Source of the DNA: CAZPRY01 sp964589175
GTDB taxonomy: Bacteria; Fidelibacterota; UBA2242
Assembly (NCBI GenBank): GCA_964589175.1
Contig: CAZPRY010000007.1
Coordinates: 55,997-119,996, forward strand
Reading direction: 5' to 3'
Length of the DNA: 64,000 bases
The number at the start of each line of letters is the position of its first letter. The stretch's first letter is position 1. Shown one piece after another: positions 38,333 to 46,970 of the stretch. The notes beneath the pieces are model-generated. The model ran no database searches and had not been told where the DNA came from. It saw nothing but the letters and a program-made list of their open reading frames with translations. The position numbers and the translations under genes were made by a program.

Positions 38333-38384
38333 ATCGTAATCCCGGGGCCAGAACCGTCCTTAGACCGTTCTGCCGCTCTTTCCT

Positions 38385-38803
38385 CTAGTTTTCAACGGCA
38401 ACAGGTGACGCCACTTCGGTGTGCACATTGAACTGCGGCGGAGTTTCGAGATGCCGTTTGACCGCACACAGATTGGCCGACCGAATCAGGGCTTCTTTGT
38501 ACTTCTCCGGAAAGTCCGGCGCGGTACCTGAATTTCCAGTTCGATGTCGCTGATCAAACCGTTCATCGGATTGCTGCGCATTCTCTGGACTATACGGATA
38601 TTGTCGGTATCCAGACCGCGCTGCCGGCAGAATCCGAGCACATAAATCCCGGCGCAGGTGCCGATCGACGACAGAAACAATGCGAACGGAGCGGGTGCTT
38701 CGCCGCCGCCACCGGCCTGCAGCGGTTGATCCGTCATGACGGTCTGCCCTCCGAAATGCGCATCCACCCGTAAACCTTTGGGAAAATCAATCACCATCTC
38801 CAT
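38385..38803 (-). pseudogene. OsmC/Ohr-family protein with a frameshift
   Basis: The intact N-terminal frame gives 105 residues with family features (GGGGEAPAPFALFLSSIGTC, GLDTDNIRIVQRM), ending in an off-family tail after LEIQVPR and a stop near 38486. From about 38526 the -1 frame continues the family C-terminus: PDFPEKYKEALIRSANLCAV, then KRHLETPPQF to a stop at 38385. The joined product would be about 139 residues, normal for OsmC-like proteins. One base appears to be missing near 38518-38526. This is either a real inactivation, a sequencing error or, less likely, a programmed shift. OsmC/Ohr proteins reduce organic peroxides with a Cys pair (GTC and NLC here). AAGGAG precedes the ATG. 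Confidence 0.8.
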
Positions 38804-39083
38804 GTTGCCTGGCTCCTTTTTAACTTTTATTAATTGTTAAATTTTACACACTCTTCAGATAAAAATCCCCGATCAAGGTTACAGACATATGCATGCTGTT
38901 GGAATTGAATTTCAGGCGCGCTAGATTTCGCCTCATTAATTTGAAAACCGATATGGAATGCTCATGAAGGTCGCAGGCATTATTCTATTGACCATCGGAT
39001 AGCGACTCCGATTAATTTTACATGCGTATTCGCTTCAAATGACTTACATTTCGATTAACGGGAATTTTTTAAAGGAGGAAATT

Positions 39084-39419
39084 ATGCGGACCGTATTTAA
39101 ATCAACACTTCCGATAATGGCCGTGTTTATGTTCCTGATGCTCGTGGGCTGCGCCACGATCGGGACCGAATTCAACACGGATGCCGTCTCGCGTATCGTC
39201 ATCGGTGAAACCGGCAAAGCCGACATGCAAACCCTTTTCGGCGATCCGTGGCGCACCGGGATCGAGGACGGCAGCCCGACCTGGACCTACGCCTGCTACC
39301 GCCTGCGCCTCTTCAAAGCGCCGGAAACCAGCGATCTATACGTGCGCTTCGATGCGACCGGGAAAGTAGCATCCTACGCCTTCAACAGCACCAAACCTGT
39401 TCCCCGGCCGGCGAAGTAG
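39084..39419 (+). CDS. SmpA/BamE-like lipoprotein
   Basis: A 111-residue lipoprotein (signal with Cys23 in FLMLVGC), followed by IVIGETGKADMQTLFGDPWR, SPTWTYACYRLRLF and DLYVRFDATGKVASYAF, the beta-beta-alpha pattern of the SmpA/OmlA/BamE fold (compare xGxTKxxVxxLLGxP). BamE stabilises the Bam complex in the outer membrane; other SmpA-like lipoproteins also share this fold. AAAGGAGGAAATT before the ATG at 39084 decides the start over one 45 bases upstream. It is a single gene. Confidence 0.75.
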   Translation: MRTVFKSTLPIMAVFMFLMLVGCATIGTEFNTDAVSRIVIGETGKADMQTLFGDPWRTGIEDGSPTWTYACYRLRLFKAPETSDLYVRFDATGKVASYAFNSTKPVPRPAK

Positions 39420-39733
39420 ATATCACGTAGGGATCGGATTTCTCGTTTTCAGTTCCGTCAGGAGCTCAGTTATGTCAGCCCTGACGTCCTCGTTCCCAAA
39501 TTGGATTTGGCAATAAAAGTCTTCCGATATTTATGTTTGGCAGAATACCTTAAGATTTCCGCTCCCAAATCAGAGTTTGGGAGCGAGGAGAACACGAGAT
39601 AAACGGTTCCGTCAAAAGATCACTACTGACGGCCTTGCAGTCATTTCGTACAAGCCGGGTATTAGACAGCGGCACGGGCCCGCGCTTATCGGATCAGGTC
39701 TTAAAAATAATTTGTGATGATCGAGGTATTGAT
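39420..39733. other. Gap of 314 bases with REPIN-like repeat
   Basis: No gene is seen between the BamE-like gene and the end of aspS. The left half holds inverted repeats described separately (39456-39589). The remainder has no structure I can interpret. Confidence 0.6.
39487..39589. repeat. REPIN-like pair of inverted REP sequences
   Basis: TCCTCGTTCCCAAA (39487-39500) recurs inverted as TTTGGGAGCGAGGA (39576-39589) with one mismatch in 14. The right copy also forms its own perfect hairpin (GCTCCCAAA, six bases, TTTGGGAGC; 39561-39584) and the left an imperfect one. Flanking CGTCAGG/CCTGACG (39456-39462, 39480-39486) is a further small inverted repeat. Two REPs facing each other is the REPIN layout spread by RAYT transposases; a RAYT remnant lies at 61239-61595. 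Confidence 0.65.
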
Positions 39734-41509
39734 TTATCCGGCCTCTTCCTTGCCGCGGATAATCCGAATTCCCAGCTCTTCCAATTGTTTCTCATCGACC
39801 GGGGTCGGGCAGCCGTCCATCAGAGAGGAAGCGCTGGTGGTCTTGGGGAAGGCGATCACGTCGCGGATATTATCGGCACCGCACAGGATCATAATCAGGC
39901 GATCGAAACCTAGCGCGATGCCGCCGTGCGGCGGTGCGCCGTAAGTCAGGGCTTCCAGCAGAAAACCGAATTTGCTCTCGACTTCCGCCCGGCGCATGCC
40001 GAGCACATCGAACATCTCCTGCTGCATTTCCATAGTATGATTACGGATACTGCCGCCGCCGATTTCGTGGCCGTTGATAACGACATCGTAGGCGCGGGCG
40101 TGCACCTTTTCCGGGACGCTTTTCAGCAACGCACGCTCTTCCGGCACGGCCGACGTGAAGGGATGATGCATCGCCACAAAGCGATCGGCGTCGGCGTCCC
40201 ATTCGAGCAGCGGGAAGCGCGTCACCCACAGGGCTTTGAACACATTGCCCGGGATCATCTCCAGGCGATGCGCAATCTCCAGGCGCAATGTTCCCAGAGC
40301 CGGGTAAACAACCTTGGCCTGATCCGCCACGAAGAGCAAAATGTCACCGGGAACGGCCGCGAACTCGTGGACGAATTCCTTTTCCGTACCGGACAAAAAT
40401 TTGGCGATTCCGGCATCCAGGCCGGTTTTCATGACCTTGCAGAAAGCTAATCCCTTGGCGCCCAGGTTCTGAACCTTAAGCGTCAGTTCGTCGATGATCT
40501 TGCGTGAGAACTGCGCCCCACCGGGCACACGGATACCAGCGACGATACCGCCATTTTCGACGGTAGCTTGGAATACGCGAAAATCGGTCCGGGCCGCCAA
40601 TTCGTTCAACGTATGAATTTCCATAGCAAAGCGCAGATCGGGTTTGTCGGAGCCGTAGGTCTGCATCGCTTCCTCGTAATTCATGCGCGGGAAGCGGCTC
40701 TCCAGTTCCACGCCGATCACCGCGCGAAACACCTGCCGCAGCATGTCTTCGGTAATCTGCAGGATATCTTCTTCATCAACAAAACTCATTTCCACATCGA
40801 TCTGCGTGAATTCCGGCTGGCGGTCCGCCCGCAGATCCTCGTCGCGAAAGCATTTAACAACCTGGAAATAGCGGTCGAAACCGGCCATCATCAGCAATTG
40901 CTTGTACTGCTGCGGCGATTGCGGCAGGGCATAGAACGAACCCTTGTGAATACGGGAGGGCACCAGGTAATCGCGGGCGCCTTCCGGAGTGCTTTTCATC
41001 AGGACAGGTGTTTCAATTTCATAAAATTGATGCTCGTTATAAAACTTGCGCACGGCCTGGGCCGCGGTATGCCGGATCGCCAGGTTACGCTGCAGCTCTT
41101 TCGTGCGCAGATCGATATAGCGGTATTTCAGGCGCAAATCCTCGAGCGCGGTATTGCGGTCGGTTACCAGAAAAGGCAGTACCCGGGCCTTATTCAGAAT
41201 TTCCAACTCCGCTCCCAGCAGTTCGATCTCCCCGGTTGCCAGGTCCGGGTTGAAGGCATCCCCGGGGCGCAGCCGGACCAATCCTTTTACGGCGACGACA
41301 TCTTCATGCCCGAGTTTTTTGGCCTGTTCGATCAATTCCAGGCCCTGTGCCGGATCGAAAACCAATTGGGTCATCCCGTAGCGGTCGCGCAGATCGATAA
41401 AAATCAATCCACCCAGATCCCGTCGGCGATTAACCCAACCGTTCAGGACCACCGTTTGGCCGGCGTGTTCTTTCCGCAATTCTCCGCAAGTCAGCGTACG
41501 TTTTAGCAT
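39734..41509 (-). CDS. aspS: Aspartyl-tRNA synthetase
   Basis: Charges tRNA-Asp. The 591-residue length is that of bacterial-type AspRS with a GAD insertion. Visible: N-terminal OB fold (VVLNGWVNRRRDLGGLIFID), class II motif 2 (FRDEDLRADRQPEFTQIDVE) and motif 3 (GGIALGFDRLIMILCGADNI), and YALPQSPQQYKQLLM. Whether it is discriminating or also charges tRNA-Asn cannot be told here. It starts 8 bases after the antiporter gene ends. Confidence 0.97.
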   Translation of the reverse strand: MLKRTLTCGELRKEHAGQTVVLNGWVNRRRDLGGLIFIDLRDRYGMTQLVFDPAQGLELIEQAKKLGHEDVVAVKGLVRLRPGDAFNPDLATGEIELLGAELEILNKARVLPFLVTDRNTALEDLRLKYRYIDLRTKELQRNLAIRHTAAQAVRKFYNEHQFYEIETPVLMKSTPEGARDYLVPSRIHKGSFYALPQSPQQYKQLLMMAGFDRYFQVVKCFRDEDLRADRQPEFTQIDVEMSFVDEEDILQITEDMLRQVFRAVIGVELESRFPRMNYEEAMQTYGSDKPDLRFAMEIHTLNELAARTDFRVFQATVENGGIVAGIRVPGGAQFSRKIIDELTLKVQNLGAKGLAFCKVMKTGLDAGIAKFLSGTEKEFVHEFAAVPGDILLFVADQAKVVYPALGTLRLEIAHRLEMIPGNVFKALWVTRFPLLEWDADADRFVAMHHPFTSAVPEERALLKSVPEKVHARAYDVVINGHEIGGGSIRNHTMEMQQEMFDVLGMRRAEVESKFGFLLEALTYGAPPHGGIALGFDRLIMILCGADNIRDVIAFPKTTSASSLMDGCPTPVDEKQLEELGIRIIRGKEEAG

Positions 41510-41517
41510 ATATTACC

Positions 41518-43764
41518 TTAATCCGTTTTCCTGTTTTTAGAAGGATCTGTCTGTGAAAACAGTCCGGTCCGTTTCCGTCTCCCGGAACGTCCCCTGGGCC
41601 CGCCTTTGGTCAAAGCCTCATACATCTGTTTGGAACTTTTGCATTCGAGCAGCAGGTCGCGCCCTTCTTCATTTAGGGCCTGGCTGATCATCGACATGAA
41701 CTGCATATGCGGCGCTGAGGCGCTTTCCGGCGAGAGGGTCAGGATAATTATTTTGGCCGGCTGCCCGTCAATCGAATCGAAATTGATTCCATCCGTTTTC
41801 AAGCCGATGGCACAGACCAGTTTCACGACCGCGTCCGTCCGGCCGTGCGGAATGGCGATTCCGAATTGAATCCCGGTCGACATGCTTTCTTCCCGGGCCA
41901 TGACCGCCTCCCGGGCTTTTTTCAAATCTTTGATCAGGCCGTTTTGATCGAGAACATTTAAAAGTTCATAAATGATCTCCACCTTGGTCCGGCCGCTCAG
42001 ATTCGGCTTCAGGACATTCCGGGTGATGTAAGCCGACAGATCGGGCCGATGCAGTCCATCCGGAACATGTTCCTGGAGTTTGCGGCCGATCTCCACGCCA
42101 TCAATCGGTTTGCGCAGTTCCTTGATCATGGCTTCAAACTCCGCCAGCACCTCATACATAGCGGTATTGATGTAGGGCACCTGGATTTTGCTGCAATCGA
42201 ATTGAATCAATCCGTCCTTGCGCTGAATGTCGATGACAATATCGTCCTTGCGCAACTGGTACAATTCTTTACGCTGGCTGAGAGTATGGACGTAGAATCC
42301 TTCCGTATCGAAAAGATATAATAATTTGGACAGGATCAGCTCGGCGGTCTGGATCGATGGGAATTTGAAATTCACATAGGTCACTTCCTCGGCCACCTGC
42401 TGTTTCCGCACGCCGCTGCCGGGACGCCGGAAAAGCCGGATCAGGACCGGGGGGGCAGCCAGAGTCGTGAGCAGCGTCATGAGCACACCAACGCCGAAGA
42501 TTTCAGGCGTCAGAATTCCGGCAGCCAGTCCGATGCCGGCCACAATCAGGGCAACCTCACCTCTCGGCAGCATTCCGACACCGATACGCAGGGCTCCGCG
42601 CAGATTAAAATTCGTCAGAAGCGCGGGCAAGCCGCCGCCTAAAATTTTGGCTACGATCGCAAGCAGAGAATAGATAATTCCGAAAAGGAGCACGCTTCGC
42701 GAGGCAAAAAGCCGGACGTTGACCAGCATGCCCATTACGGTGAAAAAAATCGGCACCAGAAAGGCCTGGATCGGATTCAGTTTTTCCATGATGACCTGGT
42801 TGATATCGGTCTTGGACAGTGACAATCCCATGATATAGGCTCCGATGATCATCGCCAGGCCGGCTTCCTCAAACATACCGGCCAGGATCAGAGCCAGCCC
42901 CAACGACATCATCGCAATCGAGGAGCGATCGCCAAACCATTTCAGAAGGATGCTGATCTTGCGCGACATTATCAGGCCGATGGCGGTGGCGGCCAGCCAG
43001 ATGCCGATGGCCTTTGCCGCAATGATGCCGATATGTCCCCAATCCACACTCCCCGAATGCTGCGAAGCCGAAATGATACCGAGACCAATCGCCAGCAGAA
43101 CAATGCCGATTACGTCATCGATCACCGCTCCGGCTAGAATCGTGACACCTTCGGGGGAATCGAGATGGTTTTGTTCGGATAGAATTCGCGCCGTAATACC
43201 CACGGATGTCGCCGTCGAAATGATTCCCAGAAACAGGCTGGACGGCGCAAAAAAACCGTGGTGTACGCCGAAGAGCAGCTTGGAAAACAAGACGGCGGAT
43301 AGATCCCCCAGTAAGAAAGAGAAAATCACACCGCCGATGCCGACCAGGCTGCCTACAACCGAATAGCGCAAGAACAGTTTGAGGTCCGTTTCCAGGCCGA
43401 TCATGAAGAGCAGCACAATCGAAGCCAGGGTGCAGACGCCGTAAAGCTCCGGGGAAACCGGAAATTCAGCGGTGAAGACCGGGAAGATCCCGTTGGGAAA
43501 AAGGGGCAAGGAAATACCGCCCAGAATATAAGGCCCGATGAAAATTCCGGCGCTGAGTTCACCCAGCACACCGGGCATATTCAGGCGCTCGAAGAGCAGA
43601 TTGCCCAGGCGGGCCGCGAAAAGGATGATGCCGAGCTGCAGCATCAACATCATCATTCTGTGCGTCATCGTCATGCTGGCGGGCCCAATTTCGGAGCCCA
43701 TCAGCCCCGTCAGCGGTAGTAACACCACTAAAACTATGAATATTTTATTCCAGCTGATTTTCAA
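41518..43764 (-). CDS. CPA2-type cation:proton antiporter fused to PTS EIIA domain
   Basis: A membrane protein of about 750 residues. The first ~430 residues carry 11-12 membrane helices of a Kef/NapA-type antiporter, with ILAGAVIDDVIGIVLLAIGL and GMLPRGEVALIVAG. Residues about 470-600 form a soluble region I cannot name. The last ~150 residues are a type-2 PTS EIIA (PtsN/fructose-like) domain with the phosphohistidine motif GIAIPHGRTDAV. Ion exchange may therefore be tuned by phosphotransfer or metabolite state. I prefer a TTG start at 43764, preceded by GGTGG, over a TTG at 43794 without a ribosome site; no ATG lies near. Confidence 0.85.
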   Translation of the reverse strand: MKISWNKIFIVLVVLLPLTGLMGSEIGPASMTMTHRMMMLMLQLGIILFAARLGNLLFERLNMPGVLGELSAGIFIGPYILGGISLPLFPNGIFPVFTAEFPVSPELYGVCTLASIVLLFMIGLETDLKLFLRYSVVGSLVGIGGVIFSFLLGDLSAVLFSKLLFGVHHGFFAPSSLFLGIISTATSVGITARILSEQNHLDSPEGVTILAGAVIDDVIGIVLLAIGLGIISASQHSGSVDWGHIGIIAAKAIGIWLAATAIGLIMSRKISILLKWFGDRSSIAMMSLGLALILAGMFEEAGLAMIIGAYIMGLSLSKTDINQVIMEKLNPIQAFLVPIFFTVMGMLVNVRLFASRSVLLFGIIYSLLAIVAKILGGGLPALLTNFNLRGALRIGVGMLPRGEVALIVAGIGLAAGILTPEIFGVGVLMTLLTTLAAPPVLIRLFRRPGSGVRKQQVAEEVTYVNFKFPSIQTAELILSKLLYLFDTEGFYVHTLSQRKELYQLRKDDIVIDIQRKDGLIQFDCSKIQVPYINTAMYEVLAEFEAMIKELRKPIDGVEIGRKLQEHVPDGLHRPDLSAYITRNVLKPNLSGRTKVEIIYELLNVLDQNGLIKDLKKAREAVMAREESMSTGIQFGIAIPHGRTDAVVKLVCAIGLKTDGINFDSIDGQPAKIIILTLSPESASAPHMQFMSMISQALNEEGRDLLLECKSSKQMYEALTKGGPRGRSGRRKRTGLFSQTDPSKNRKTD

Positions 43765-43923
43765 TTTTCCACCTTTATGAGAAGACTGATGCAAAGTACA
43801 GCGCTCAATTTAAGTGCTTCTCTGCAAATTCTCAAATGCAGAATTCCGTTCAAAAATATTGGGTATGGGCGAGTTGTATCGTTCTTCTGAAAACTGCGAC
43901 GGGAATAGAGAGTCGGAACCCGA

Positions 43924-44295
43924 TCAGGCTTCATCGCGACGTGACGGAGTGGAAGAATGGGCCTGCATATCGCATCGGCCTTCGAAATGGGCGCCTTCTT
44001 CGATCACAATCTGGGAGGCTTTCATATCGCCGTGCAGAACGGATTTATCGCCGAGCATCACTTTGCCCACAGCCATGACATTTCCCTCAACATGTCCTCC
44101 AATCTGCAAATCGGTACCAATCAGTTTGCCCTCGATTTCGGCACCCGGACCAATTCGGATCGTTCCGTCGGTCTCGATATCCCCCAGGATTTTTCCGTAA
44201 ACCACGATATTGCCGTCGAGCTTGATATTCCCCTGAATAACCGTATCTTCGCCGATTATCGTATTGATGGCAGTATCTTTCTTTTTCGTTTCCAC
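43924..44295 (-). CDS. Bactofilin
   Basis: A 123-residue polymer-forming cytoskeletal protein. The central region is a right-handed beta helix of short repeats (IIGEDTVIQGNIKLDGNIVV, YGKILGDIETDGTIRIGPGA), typical of bactofilins, with short unstructured tails. The start is GTG at 44295, preceded by AGGAGG. Bactofilins place cell-wall enzymes or chromosome-segregation proteins; the M23 peptidase gene lies 9 bases upstream and parAB beyond it, matching known pairings in Helicobacter, Caulobacter and Myxococcus. Confidence 0.93.
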   Translation of the reverse strand: METKKKDTAINTIIGEDTVIQGNIKLDGNIVVYGKILGDIETDGTIRIGPGAEIEGKLIGTDLQIGGHVEGNVMAVGKVMLGDKSVLHGDMKASQIVIEEGAHFEGRCDMQAHSSTPSRRDEA

Positions 44296-44304
44296 GCTTC
44301 CTCC

Positions 44305-45120
44305 TTAGCCTCCGACATTACTTACGGATACATCCATACGTCGATATGAAAATATCATACTCTGAGGATCAATCGGGCTGCCCTCCCGCCAAATCTCAAA
44401 ATGAAGGTGCGGTCCGTTACTGACACCCGTGTCGCCGATATAGCCGATCACATCCCCCCTGTCAACATACTGATGTTCCGTGACAATATTCCTTTGGTTG
44501 TGTCCATATATCGTAAAATAGCCGTTTTTATGGTAGAGGATAATCATATAACCCAGGTCATAGGTCCAGTTGGAGAATACCACGACTCCCGAGGCAGAGG
44601 CTTTGATCGGCTCACCCTCCGGCGCTGCTACATCCACACCGTAATGATTCTGATCCGTGAATACGTTATCATCGACAAAACCCTGGGTAATGTAACCGTC
44701 GACCGGCGGGTAAATTGGGATATTATCCAGGTAACTGATCTCAATTTCACTGTCTTGAAGCGTCTGGTTGGAGCCGGGCGGGATAAAGAGCGAATCGAAA
44801 CTGATCGAATCCATCGAAGGCAAATTCAGATCGGGACCGAGAACCGACCGGATATGGCGATCCATCTGCATAATCTGGTTGTAATCACTGATAATCTTGG
44901 TAACCTTCAGGCGATCCTGAACCAGTTGCTCATTCTCAACCATCAGATTGCGGAAATTCAGCGCCTTGGGCAAATAGAAAAAAGTAGCCACCAGGAGCAG
45001 AACCGCGATAATTCCGAATCCGATCAGGAAAATACGCAGCGCCAGCTCGCTGAATGTCAAAATAAACGGTTTTTCCTTATTTTCGGATACTATATGAACG
45101 GTATAGTAACTTTTCTTCAT
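44305..45120 (-). CDS. M23-family peptidoglycan endopeptidase
   Basis: A 271-residue inner-membrane-anchored LytM-type peptidase. One membrane helix at residues about 30-50, a coiled-coil segment (55-95), then the M23 domain with zinc ligands in NHYGVDVAAP (His and Asp) and GPHLHFEIW. All metal ligands are kept. It is probably active on peptidoglycan cross-links and may be positioned by the bactofilin encoded next to it. Its ATG overlaps the parB stop as TAATG. Confidence 0.92.
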   Translation of the reverse strand: MKKSYYTVHIVSENKEKPFILTFSELALRIFLIGFGIIAVLLLVATFFYLPKALNFRNLMVENEQLVQDRLKVTKIISDYNQIMQMDRHIRSVLGPDLNLPSMDSISFDSLFIPPGSNQTLQDSEIEISYLDNIPIYPPVDGYITQGFVDDNVFTDQNHYGVDVAAPEGEPIKASASGVVVFSNWTYDLGYMIILYHKNGYFTIYGHNQRNIVTEHQYVDRGDVIGYIGDTGVSNGPHLHFEIWREGSPIDPQSMIFSYRRMDVSVSNVGG

Positions 45121-45989
45121 TATACTGATTCCTCGATAGAATCAAGAATTTCTATTAGCCGGGTCAGATCCTCCCGGGAATAAAACTCGATTTCAATGCA
45201 GCCCTTGCTCTCGTTCCCGCGGATATGAACCCGCGAGCCGATGACCTTCATCAGTTTTTCCTCTAATTCCTGGAAATAGGGCGGTTTTTGGGGAACAGGG
45301 GCATTTTTTTCGATGGGCTTTTCATCAGTTGCTTTTTTGGTCAAGGCCTCCACGGCACGCACGCTCAGGCCATCCCGGCGAATGCGATGCCAAAGATTAA
45401 TTTGCTGCTGTTCACTGCCGAGGGTGAGCAGCGGGCGGGCATGCCCGGCGCTCAGGTTGCCGTCCCGCACATCCTTGAGAATGGGATCGGGGAGATTGAG
45501 AAGCCGAATGGAGTTGGTAATCGTAGAACGGTCCTTCCCTACTTTCTGCGAAATTTCTTCATGGGAAAGATTGAAGGTGTTGGCCAGCAGGGCATAGGCC
45601 TGGGCTTCATCGACGGCATTCAGGTCCTCGCGCTGGACATTCTCGACCAGGGCCAGTTCCATCATCTCCACATCACTCGAAACCGGCAAGACATAGGCCG
45701 GTATAGTCGCCATGCCCAATTCCAGGCTCGCGCGCAATCTCCGCTCGCCGGCGATCAGTTCGAAACCGCCATCCACCTGCCGGACCGTGATCGGCTGGAT
45801 AATACCTTTTTCGCGAATCGAGTACTTCAGTTCTTCCATCGATTGCACTTTGAATTCCTTGCGCGGCTGTTGCGGATTGGCGCTGATCTTCCCAACGTCG
45901 ATCTCGGCGACTTTATAGACCAGCTCCGTCCCCTCCGGAAATTCGGGAATGAGAGCGCTGATCCCTTTACCCAAGCGTTTGGCCATCAT
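45120..45989 (-). CDS. parB: Chromosome-partitioning protein ParB
   Basis: A 289-residue ParB/Spo0J. Visible: N-terminal region binding ParA (LGKGISALIP), the CTPase motif GERRLRAS within the ParB/Srx domain, helix-turn-helix VGKDRSTITNSIRLLNLP, and a C-terminal dimerisation segment. It starts inside the parA 3' end (23-base overlap). I looked for the palindromic parS (TGTTTCACGTGAAACA type) nearby and did not find it in this window. Confidence 0.96.
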   Translation of the reverse strand: MMAKRLGKGISALIPEFPEGTELVYKVAEIDVGKISANPQQPRKEFKVQSMEELKYSIREKGIIQPITVRQVDGGFELIAGERRLRASLELGMATIPAYVLPVSSDVEMMELALVENVQREDLNAVDEAQAYALLANTFNLSHEEISQKVGKDRSTITNSIRLLNLPDPILKDVRDGNLSAGHARPLLTLGSEQQQINLWHRIRRDGLSVRAVEALTKKATDEKPIEKNAPVPQKPPYFQELEEKLMKVIGSRVHIRGNESKGCIEIEFYSREDLTRLIEILDSIEESV

Positions 45990-46743
45990 TCTTTAGCACC
46001 TCTCCCACCAAATTCATGTAATCCTGTGCTCCGGCCGACGAGGCATCATATAGAATAATCGGTTTCCCGAAACTGGGAGATTCTCCCAGACGAACATTGC
46101 GGCGGATAACAGTCTGATATACTTTTTCCTTGAAATGGCTGCGAACCTGCTCCGCAACCTCATTCGAAAGCCTGAGACGGGAATCATACATCGTGATCAG
46201 GACGCCCTCAATCTGCAACGATCGGTTCAGACTTCTCTGCACGAGCCGGATTGTATGCAGCAATTGCCCCAAACCTTCCATGGCATAGTACTCACATTGA
46301 ATCGGAATGACGATCGAATGTGAGGCGGTCAGACTGTTCAGGGTCAGCAGGCCCAGCGATGGCGGACAATCGATAATCACATAGCGATACGATTTGTCCA
46401 GATTTTCCAGTGCTTTCTTGAGTACGTTTTCACGGCCCATCATCGAGACCATTTCGATCTCAGCCCCGACCAAACGGGTCGTTGACGGCAAAATATCCAG
46501 GAAGGGAATTTCGGTATGCATGATTGCCGCATTGATATCCACTTCTTCGACCAGCACTTCGTAAACACTTTTACTTATATCTTTATAATCAATCCCGCAG
46601 CCCAGCGTGGCATTAGCCTGGGGATCGATATCGATTAAGAGGGTTTTCACTTCAGAAACGGCGAAACCGGCAGCCATATTTACAGAAGTTGTCGTTTTCC
46701 CAACCCCGCCTTTCTGATTTGCGACGGTCAATATTTTGGTCAT
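45967..46743 (-). CDS. parA: Chromosome-partitioning ATPase ParA
   Basis: A 258-residue ParA/Soj ATPase with the deviant Walker A KGGVGKTTTS (residues 10-19), the IDIDPQANAT motif and DCPPSLGLLTLNSL. It segregates the origin with ParB. First gene of a parA-parB-M23-bactofilin run, preceded by a 227-base gap that has no recognisable features. Confidence 0.97.
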   Translation of the reverse strand: MTKILTVANQKGGVGKTTTSVNMAAGFAVSEVKTLLIDIDPQANATLGCGIDYKDISKSVYEVLVEEVDINAAIMHTEIPFLDILPSTTRLVGAEIEMVSMMGRENVLKKALENLDKSYRYVIIDCPPSLGLLTLNSLTASHSIVIPIQCEYYAMEGLGQLLHTIRLVQRSLNRSLQIEGVLITMYDSRLRLSNEVAEQVRSHFKEKVYQTVIRRNVRLGESPSFGKPIILYDASSAGAQDYMNLVGEVLKNDGQTLG

Positions 46744-46970
46744 GCCAACAACTCCAACCTATGTATTAACAATATATTACGAACGGTCCCATGCGATTTT
46801 AAAAACACCAAGAATTTAATTCCGCACTACCTCAAAAACAAGTCAAAAGGCTTGGGGCCGATCCCCATACAGCATTCCAATCTCTGAATCCTTCTGCCGT
46901 AGAAATGCCATCCGAACAGCGCTCCGGAAATATTTTTCAGAGTGGATTCTCGTCGGAAATACGGTGCGCG

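Noticed and set aside
45967..46970. parS site near parAB
   Set aside because: No palindrome close to TGTTTCACGTGAAACA was found around the genes or elsewhere in the window by eye.
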